The notes beneath the pieces are model-generated. The model had not been told where the DNA came from and did not search any database. It saw nothing but the letters and a program-made list of their open reading frames with translations. Positions 35,917 through 41,031 of a DNA stretch of 41,031 nucleotides are shown in pieces. Location: positions 1 to 41,031 of the forward strand of contig NZ_CDBK01000036.1 of NCBI RefSeq assembly GCF_000819785.1, given 5' to 3'. The DNA comes from Aeromonas caviae (GTDB taxonomy: Bacteria; Pseudomonadota; Gammaproteobacteria; Enterobacterales; Aeromonadaceae). The stretch's first letter is position 1; every line of letters begins with the position of its first letter. The translations under genes were made by a program, and so were the position numbers.

Positions 35917-36936
35917 TCAGCGGATGGGTGGCGCGTACATCAGACCGCCCTTGTTCCAGAGGGCATTGATGCCGCGATCAATCTTGAGGGGGGAGCCGGC
36001 ACCGACGTTGCGATCGAAGGATTCACCGTAGTTGCCGACCTGTTTGACGATGTTGTAGGCCCATTTGTCATCCAGCCCCAGCACAGTCCCTTTGGGCTCT
36101 TCCAGCCCCAGCAGACGACGGATGTCAGGGTTGGTGGACTTGAGCATCTCGTCCACGTTGGCAGAGGTGACCCCGGCCTCCTCGGCATTGAGCATGGCGT
36201 TGAGGCTCCAGCGCACCACCTTGAACCACTGATCGTCACCCTGACGCACGGCTGGGCCCAGCGGCTCCTTGGAGATGACCTCCGGCAGCACCACGGCTTC
36301 CTCTGGCTTGGTGAGCTTGATCTTGAGGGCATAGAGCTGGGACTGATCCGAGGTCAGCACGTCACAGCGGCCAGCTTCGAAGCCCTTGACGGTCTGATCC
36401 GAGGTATCGAACACCACTGGGGTGTACTTCATGCCGCCATTGGCGCGGAAATAGTCGGCCAGGTTGAGCTCGGTAGTGGTACCGGACTGGATACAGACGG
36501 CGGCACCGTCAAGCTCCTTGGCGCTCTTGACCCCGAGGGACTGCTTGACCAGGAACCCCTGCCCGTCGTAGTAGTTCACCCCGGCGAACGTGAGGCCCAG
36601 CGACCCATCCCGGGTCAGGGTCCAGGTGGTGTTGCGCGAGAGCAGATCCACCTCCCCGGACTGCAGGGCGGTAAAGCGCTCCTTGGCGGTGAGGGAGACA
36701 TACTTGACCTTGCCGGCATCCCCCAGTACCGCGGCGGCCACGGCGCGGCACACATCCACGTCGAGCCCGGTCCAGGTTCCCTTGGCATCCGGGTTGGAGA
36801 ACCCGGGCAGGCCGTCACCGACCCCGCACTGCACGAATCCCTTCTTCTTGACGGCATCCAGCGTACCGTCCGCCCACGCATTGGCTGCCATCAGCGACAG
36901 CGCCATCACCATACCTGCCTTGTGTATCTGCTTCAT
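35917..36936 (-). CDS. aapJ: Polar amino-acid ABC importer, periplasmic binding protein
   Basis: A 339-residue secreted binding protein of the AapJ/YhdW type, which collects general L-amino acids, often glutamate, aspartate and relatives. Signal peptide MKQIHKAGMVMALSLMAANAWA, cleaved before DGTLD. The solute-binding family-3 fold is evident: GVGDGLPGFS, WTGLDVDVCRAVAAAVLGD, and NTTWTLTRDGSLGLTFAGVNYYDGQG. AGGGAAGAG precedes ATG 36936. It is first in aapJQMP, behind a promoter with a consensus -35. In E. coli the related yhdWXYZ genes respond to nitrogen limitation; direct evidence for NtrC here is lacking. Confidence 0.95.
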   Translation of the reverse strand: MKQIHKAGMVMALSLMAANAWADGTLDAVKKKGFVQCGVGDGLPGFSNPDAKGTWTGLDVDVCRAVAAAVLGDAGKVKYVSLTAKERFTALQSGEVDLLSRNTTWTLTRDGSLGLTFAGVNYYDGQGFLVKQSLGVKSAKELDGAAVCIQSGTTTELNLADYFRANGGMKYTPVVFDTSDQTVKGFEAGRCDVLTSDQSQLYALKIKLTKPEEAVVLPEVISKEPLGPAVRQGDDQWFKVVRWSLNAMLNAEEAGVTSANVDEMLKSTNPDIRRLLGLEEPKGTVLGLDDKWAYNIVKQVGNYGESFDRNVGAGSPLKIDRGINALWNKGGLMYAPPIR

Positions 36937-37013
36937 GTCACTCTTCCCTGTGGTTTGATTCGAACAGGCATCAAAATCTAGCGAGATGCCATCGTTTCCC
37001 TGCTTTTTGGCAG

Positions 37014-37071
37014 CTTATCCAGCCGCAGAAAAACCTGTCAATCGGTGCAATCCGGCCCAACCATGGTGCAA
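37014..37071 (-). promoter_or_regulatory. aapJ promoter with two upstream TTGCACC repeats
   Basis: On the minus strand: TTGACA (37041-37036), 16-bp spacer, GATAAG (37019-37014). Transcription would begin near 37007, about 70 nt before aapJ. Just upstream TTGCACC occurs twice, at 37050-37044 and 37071-37065, 21 bp apart, or two helical turns. These are candidate activator sites. The remainder of 37072-37396 shows nothing I can name. Confidence 0.6.
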
Positions 37072-37396
37072 CAGAACAAAATATCTGAACGGGGGAATAT
37101 GCACTCTCAGAATCAAAAGTAGACCCTTATTTGCCAAATAGCCTGCTGCTTAAAACCCTTCTTGGCATGAGGATTATTTTTCGAAAATAAATCGGCTGCA
37201 CCGCATTGGGGCAGCCATTTCTGCTGACAACTGACTCATCAGATTCGGTTTTATGCCAAAAGCACCAGAGTGAGGCAGCATGACCCCATATGGAAAAATG
37301 GCGAAAACAGGCAGGGAAAAGCAAATAAACAGGAGCTAAAAGGCGGGGAAATGGCGACCTCATCTCCCGCAGGCTGGGCTTCAGAAAACCAGGAGG

Positions 37397-37696
37397 TCAT
37401 CCTCCCCGTGGACCATCCGCAATGTCGGTGATGACGCCGTTTTCGACGGTGACAAACTGCATGAATTCCCGCTTGCCGAAGTTGTAGGTCCAGCGCTCGG
37501 CATACTTGACCGTCACTCTCGCCCCGAAGCCGTTCTCCTCGAAGCGGGTGAGATCTTCCTTGAGCATCGGCTGGCCGCAGCGAACCAGCAGCTCTGCCGT
37601 GGTGTCTCCCTCGGTCAGCAAGGCGTTCTTGCAACGCAGGGTACCTGCCTGCACAGGCAAGGCGGCCACCAGCAACAACCACAGAACAGGTTTCAT
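37397..37696 (-). CDS. DUF2845 family exported protein
   Basis: A 99-residue protein of the DUF2845 family, function unknown. It has a signal peptide (MKPVLWLLLVAALPVQA) and then GTLRCKNALLTEGDTTAELLVRCGQP, the family signature with two cysteines that could form a disulfide. It is probably periplasmic. ATG 37696 overlaps the stop of the ABC permease as ATGA, so it is translated by coupling; an upstream ATG at 37708 is less likely. It is last in an ABC-exporter operon. No clear terminator follows. Confidence 0.88.
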   Translation of the reverse strand: MKPVLWLLLVAALPVQAGTLRCKNALLTEGDTTAELLVRCGQPMLKEDLTRFEENGFGARVTVKYAERWTYNFGKREFMQFVTVENGVITDIADGPRGG

Positions 37697-38706
37697 TTTG
37701 CACTCCATTTGAACAGCATGGTTCCCAGCGAGATGCACACCAGGGCGAACACCATGACCTGGCCCAGAGGGCCTGCCACCTCCTGCCATCCCGCCCCTTC
37801 CAGCATCACGGCGCGGGCTGCTTCGATGATCTGGCTGAGGGGCAGCCTGGCCGCAAGCTGCTGCAGCCAGGCGGGCGCGCCTTCCAGCGAGAACCAGACA
37901 CCGGATAAAAACATCATGGGCAAGCTGATGAGATTGAGCAAACCGCTCGCCAGCTCCTCGTTCTGCAGGCGAGCGGCGATGAGCAGGCCAAGGGAGGCCA
38001 TGGCCGTTCCTCCCGCCAGGGCGATCACCAGCAGCAGCCACCCCGACCCGATGAGGGGCACATCCAGCAGCCAGTAGGCCGCGCAGAAGACCAGCAGGCT
38101 CACCACCAGGGTGATCAGCACCCGTGACAGCAACTGGGCGAAGAGAAACTCCAGCGCGCCGAGCGGCGTGGCTCGCAGCCGTTTCAGCACCCCGTTCTTG
38201 CGATAACGCACGATGACGAACCCGACCCCGAACAGGCCGGAGAACATCAGGTTCATGCCGATCACCCCGGGCAGCAGCCAGTCGCCGTAGCGGATGGCGC
38301 GCCCGCTCAGGGTCTCTCTTTGCAAGGGCACCTGCACCGCCTGGCGCAGCAGATACTCGGCCATGGCCCCCTGAGGAGCGTCCGGGTTTATCCAGTAACG
38401 CCCCCCGGCGGGTGAGAGCAGCAGGTCCAGCTGATGGTGACGGACCTTGAGCTGACCTCTCGACGCCTCGTCATAGGGGATGATCTTGAGCAGCGGCACG
38501 GCGCGCAGCGGGGCATAGGTTGCGGGCAGTTCCCCCACCACCCCGATCTGTACCAGCGGCTTGGGCGGGCCGGAGAAGATGAGGGAGAAGCCGATGACCA
38601 GCAGGAGCGGGAAAAGCAGGTTCCACACCAGGGCCGCGCGATCGCGTACGAACTCGAGGGTGCGGGCATAGAAGAGCGCCCCGATGCGCTTGAGGGATCC
38701 CTTCAT
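37693..38706 (-). CDS. ABC-2 type exporter permease
   Basis: A 337-residue ABC-2 family membrane protein. One helix near the N-terminus (ALVWNLLFPLLLVIGFSLIF) is followed by a periplasmic domain and five more helices, the layout of the YhhJ/YbhR type. I start at ATG 38706 (MKGSLKRIGALFYARTLEF) because GGAG lies 6 nt upstream; the longer reading from 38745 has none. The C-terminal helices follow RLPLSQIIEAARAVMLEG. It pairs with the ATPase encoded 79 bp upstream. The exported substrate is unknown. Confidence 0.9.
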   Translation of the reverse strand: MKGSLKRIGALFYARTLEFVRDRAALVWNLLFPLLLVIGFSLIFSGPPKPLVQIGVVGELPATYAPLRAVPLLKIIPYDEASRGQLKVRHHQLDLLLSPAGGRYWINPDAPQGAMAEYLLRQAVQVPLQRETLSGRAIRYGDWLLPGVIGMNLMFSGLFGVGFVIVRYRKNGVLKRLRATPLGALEFLFAQLLSRVLITLVVSLLVFCAAYWLLDVPLIGSGWLLLVIALAGGTAMASLGLLIAARLQNEELASGLLNLISLPMMFLSGVWFSLEGAPAWLQQLAARLPLSQIIEAARAVMLEGAGWQEVAGPLGQVMVFALVCISLGTMLFKWSAK

Positions 38707-38785
38707 CGTCCACTCCCGTGATTGCATGTCGGCAAGGCGTACCATAGCACGGAGGCCACGGTCAGACAGAACTCGGTCATCCCTC

Positions 38786-39667
38786 TCATGCGCCGCTCCG
38801 CAGGCTGTGACCGGTCAGGTTCAGGAAGAGATCTTCCAGATTGGGGGAGCGCACCTGCATGCCGGTGAGGGGCACACCAAGATCCAGCAAGGCTGGCAAC
38901 AGGGTCGCCACGTCGGGGCAACAGAGCTCCACCTGATCGCCGACCGGACGCAGGGGATAGCCGAGCCCAGCCAGGGCCGGGTGCCCCCCAAGACGCACCA
39001 GTACGCCGTCGAAGTGTTGCGCCAGCAAGGCTGCCGGCGTATCCAGACTGAGCAGGTGGCCGTGATCGACGATGGCAATCAAATCGCACAGCTGCTGCGC
39101 TTCGTCCATGTAGTGGGTGGTGAGCACCACCGTCTTGCCCTGGGCCTTGATCGCCTCTATTCGCTGCCAGAAGTGGTGGCGCGCCTGGGGATCCAGTCCT
39201 GTGGTGGGCTCATCCAGAAACAGCAGTTCGGGATCCCCGAGCAGGGCCAGAGCCAGCAGCAGGCGCTGACGCTGGCCCCCCGAGAGCTTGCGACTGTCCC
39301 TGTCGATGAACTCGCCCAAGGCGCACAGATCGATGAGCAGCTCCCGTGGCAAGGGATTGGGGTAGAGGCTGGCGAACAGACGCAGGGTATCGCGCACCGT
39401 CAGGAAATCCTGCAGCGCCGTGTGCTGGAACTGGATGCCGATGCGGGAGCGATAATCCGGGCCGCGCGGGGCGCCGTGAAACAGGATCTGGCCGCTGTCC
39501 GGGGTGAGGATCCCCTCCAGCAGCTCGATGGTCGTGGTCTTGCCCGCCCCGTTCGGGCCGAGCAGGCCGAAACAGCTGCCGGCGGGAATGGCAAAGCTGA
39601 GCCCGTCCACCGCCTTGACGCCGGGGAAGTGCTTGACGAGATCGACGACCTCGATGATGGCTGCCAT
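38786..39667 (-). CDS. ABC exporter ATPase
   Basis: A 293-residue ATPase of the CcmA/DrrA type paired with the ABC-2 permease. Walker A is GPNGAGKTT at 37-45, the signature LSGGQRQR near 128, Walker B LLFLDEPTTGLDPQAR, and the switch histidine in VVLTTHYMDEA. The C-terminal 90 residues form the extra domain typical of drug or lipid exporters (LTGMQVRSPNLEDLFLNLTG). It is first in the three-gene operon. I see no resistance or biosynthetic genes nearby that would point to a substrate. Confidence 0.93.
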   Translation of the reverse strand: MAAIIEVVDLVKHFPGVKAVDGLSFAIPAGSCFGLLGPNGAGKTTTIELLEGILTPDSGQILFHGAPRGPDYRSRIGIQFQHTALQDFLTVRDTLRLFASLYPNPLPRELLIDLCALGEFIDRDSRKLSGGQRQRLLLALALLGDPELLFLDEPTTGLDPQARHHFWQRIEAIKAQGKTVVLTTHYMDEAQQLCDLIAIVDHGHLLSLDTPAALLAQHFDGVLVRLGGHPALAGLGYPLRPVGDQVELCCPDVATLLPALLDLGVPLTGMQVRSPNLEDLFLNLTGHSLRSGA

Positions 39668-39755
39668 GGCGTGTCTCCCTCACATGGCCGGAATGGACGA
39701 CGCTCTGACTATATCCAAATCCCCGCCGAAGGCACATGGCCCGTTTGGGCGGCCC

Positions 39756-39788
39756 AAAAACAAACGGCGACCTCAGGGTCGCCGTTTG
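39756..39788 (-). terminator. fklB terminator
   Basis: CAAACGGCGACC (39761-39772), loop TCAG, GGTCGCCGTTTG (39777-39788). On the minus strand the stem is followed by TTTTTGG. It lies 16 bp past the fklB stop. Confidence 0.92.
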
Positions 39789-39804
39789 CATCACGCCAGC
39801 CGGA

Positions 39805-40416
39805 TCACAGGATGTCCAGCAGCTCCACTTCGAATACCAGAGCGGAGTACGGCGGGATGGAGCCGGCACCACGGGCACCGTAGGCCAGATCCTGCGGAAT
39901 GTAGAGCTTCCACTTGGAGCCAACCGGCATCATCTGCAGCGCTTCCACCCAACCGGCGATCACGCCGGTCACCGGGAACTCGGCCGGTTGGCCGCGCGCA
40001 ACTGAGCTGTCGAACACGCCACCGTGGGTGAAGGTACCGTGGTAGTGCACACGCACGGACTGACCGGCAACCGGCACGGCGCCATTGCCTTCGACCATGA
40101 CTTCATATTGCAGACCGGAGTCGGTGGTCTTCACTTCGGCGCGCTTGGCGTTGTCGGCCAGGAAGGCTTCGCCTTCGGCGGCAGCGGCCTTGGCGGCAGC
40201 TTCCTGCTCTTCCTGCATGCGGGCGGTGATGACCTGGAAGGCATCGTTGATATCGTCACGGCTGACCGCGAACTCCAGACCGTTCAGGGCATCAGCCAGA
40301 CCTTGTTGCAGGGCCGGGATATCCAGACCGGCGAAGGCTTGCTGAGCCAGTTGGTCGCCCATGTTGCGGCCGATGCCGTAGCTGGCCTTCTGTTCGATAG
40401 AGTCGTATTGGGACAT
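39805..40416 (-). CDS. fklB: FKBP-type peptidyl-prolyl isomerase FklB
   Basis: A 203-residue proline isomerase (FKBP22/Mip type) that speeds folding at X-Pro bonds. The N-terminal dimerisation helices begin SIEQKASYGIGRNMGDQLAQQAF, a long helix rich in Glu/Ala follows, and the C-terminal FKBP domain shows VRVHYHGTFTHGGVFDSS, PAEFPVTGVIAGWVEALQMMPVGSKWKLYIP and YSALVFEVELL. It has no signal peptide, so it should be cytoplasmic like E. coli FklB, which it closely resembles. I start at ATG 40416; GGAG lies 10 nt upstream. An earlier in-frame start would run through the hairpin at 40550-40573. Confidence 0.95.
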   Translation of the reverse strand: MSQYDSIEQKASYGIGRNMGDQLAQQAFAGLDIPALQQGLADALNGLEFAVSRDDINDAFQVITARMQEEQEAAAKAAAAEGEAFLADNAKRAEVKTTDSGLQYEVMVEGNGAVPVAGQSVRVHYHGTFTHGGVFDSSVARGQPAEFPVTGVIAGWVEALQMMPVGSKWKLYIPQDLAYGARGAGSIPPYSALVFEVELLDIL

Positions 40417-40549
40417 TGAGAGGTTGCTCCGGGTCCTGATGGTAAAAGAGACGGGATGATAACAGACTTTTTTGCACCGTGCTGCCAAGACGCCCCTCAA
40501 TTGCCCGCCGGTGGGAGACGCCTCACATCGGCCCCCCTCATCCCCGCCC

Positions 40550-40573
40550 CCTCTCCCGCAAGGGGAGAAGGGA
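40550..40573. repeat. CCCTCTCCC hairpin element
   Basis: CCCTCTCCC pairs with GGGGAGAAGGG around GCAA. Sequences of this form (CTCTCCCGCAAGGGGAGA) recur between genes in many proteobacteria. It lies after the 128-bp repeat array, reading on the minus strand, and may end that transcript. Confidence 0.55.
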
Positions 40574-40583
40574 GCAAAACAGA

Positions 40584-41031
40584 GCACCATGGCGCCGCAC
40601 GGTCTGCATCAGGCCTTGTCCAGCAGTGCCCGCACCGCCGCGACCTTGGCGCCGTCGGTGATGTTGACCCGGCCGTCGTCCGAGGTGCCCATGTTGATGT
40701 CACAGAGAGAAGCACCATGGCGCCGCACGGCCTGTATCAGGCCTTGTCCAGCAGAGCCCGCACCGCCGCGACCTTGACGCCGTCGGTGATGTTGACCCGG
40801 CCGTCGTCCGAGGTGCCCATGTTGACGTCACAGAGAGAGGCACCATGGCGCCGCACGGTCTGCATCAGGCCTTGTCCAGAAGAGCCCTCACCGCCGCGAC
40901 CTTGGCGCCGTCGGTGATGTTGACCCGGCCGTCGTCCGAGGTGCCCATGTTGACGTCACAGAGAGAGGCACCATGGCGCCGCACGGTCTGCATCAGGCCT
41001 TGTCCAGAAGTGCCCTCACCGCCGCGACCTT
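40584..41031. repeat. 128-bp tandem repeat array, 3.5 copies, cut by the window end
   Basis: Copies begin at 40584, 40712, 40840 and 40968 (marker GCACCATGGCGCCGCACGG), exactly 128 bp apart, differing by a few substitutions. On the minus strand each carries a coding-like tail ending NITDGAKVAAVRALLDKA and a TGA (at 40611, 40739, 40867 and 40995, first base of each stop). A partial copy of about 27 bp follows the last stop. Because 128 is not a multiple of three, the frame shifts at every copy, so only one copy can finish the real gene. The unit was probably amplified between two nearby GGCCTGA sequences. Region 40417-40583 holds no gene. Confidence 0.93.
40993..41031 (-). CDS. 3' end of an off-window gene (partial)
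   Basis: The right-most repeat copy reads KVAAVRALLDKA then TGA on the minus strand. Complete repeat copies give a longer version ending DINMGTSDDGRVNITDGA followed by the same residues, preceded by VRRHGASLC. I do not recognise the protein. Whether this copy, or one further right, is the true 3' end cannot be decided from the window. Confidence 0.5.
   Translation of the reverse strand, partial: KVAAVRALLDKA

Noticed and set aside
37046..37068. Sigma-54 promoter before aapJ
   Set aside because: The GG and GC dinucleotides are 8 or 12 bp apart, not the required 10.
40584..41031. CRISPR array
   Set aside because: The 128-bp units are contiguous without unique spacers, and they are coding-like on the minus strand.

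Overview
The window looks like chromosomal DNA of a gammaproteobacterium of the Aeromonas type. The base composition is GC-rich. Most proteins resemble Enterobacteriaceae or Vibrionaceae versions (YgiQ, MaeA, YfcD, YciN, FklB, XanP, RssA). It also carries tandem OmpA genes, an arrangement I recall from Aeromonas. The genus call is an inference from remembered protein families; no database was searched. I found no tRNA, rRNA, CRISPR array or complete insertion sequence.

Layout. 1-1980: a REP-associated tyrosine transposase (RAYT) gene with short GGGACA/TGTCCC repeats on both sides. 1978-8820 (minus strand): ygiQ, then an RND efflux permease and its adaptor, without an outer-membrane channel gene. 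9019-11479 (plus): a membrane diguanylate cyclase followed by an RssA-type patatin. 11545-14214: a sodium:neurotransmitter-type symporter, a small XRE regulator and an unrecognised 195-residue protein. 14520-18231: three OmpA paralogues in tandem, each with its own terminator; candidate promoters precede each, and those of the first two leave leaders of about 210 nt. 18306-20000: malic enzyme. 20056-22413: an AraC regulator divergent from a MATE exporter. 22565-23983: yciN convergent with a second diguanylate cyclase. 24227-26438: xanthine permease and a LipL-like acyltransferase.

26640-30046 is an amino-acid locus. An AGCS-type symporter sits behind a tandem glycine riboswitch. Its Shine-Dalgarno sequence lies in a perfect 9-bp hairpin. 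Divergently, a fold-III lysine/ornithine-type decarboxylase is preceded by a possible 37-codon leader ORF whose stop overlaps the decarboxylase start. 30112-32710: a Na+/Ca2+ exchanger family protein, a type-5 peroxiredoxin, Nudix hydrolase YfcD, and a 71-residue small ORF preceded by a good match to a Pho box. 32806-36936: a complete aapJQMP-type polar amino-acid ABC importer. 37397-39667: an ABC-2 type exporter coupled to a DUF2845 protein. 39805-40416: fklB. 40584-41031: an exact 128-bp-period tandem repeat carrying the 3' end of an off-window minus-strand gene.

Much of the window concerns transport and envelope functions: RND, MATE, NSS, AGCS, NCS2, CaCA, two ABC systems and three porin-like OmpA proteins. 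Two GGDEF proteins suggest c-di-GMP input. The least ordinary signals are regulatory: the riboswitch with its hairpin-masked ribosome site, the overlapping decarboxylase leader ORF, the Pho box before a tiny gene, the stem-loop at the predicted 5' end of the first ompA message, and the 128-bp repeat array.
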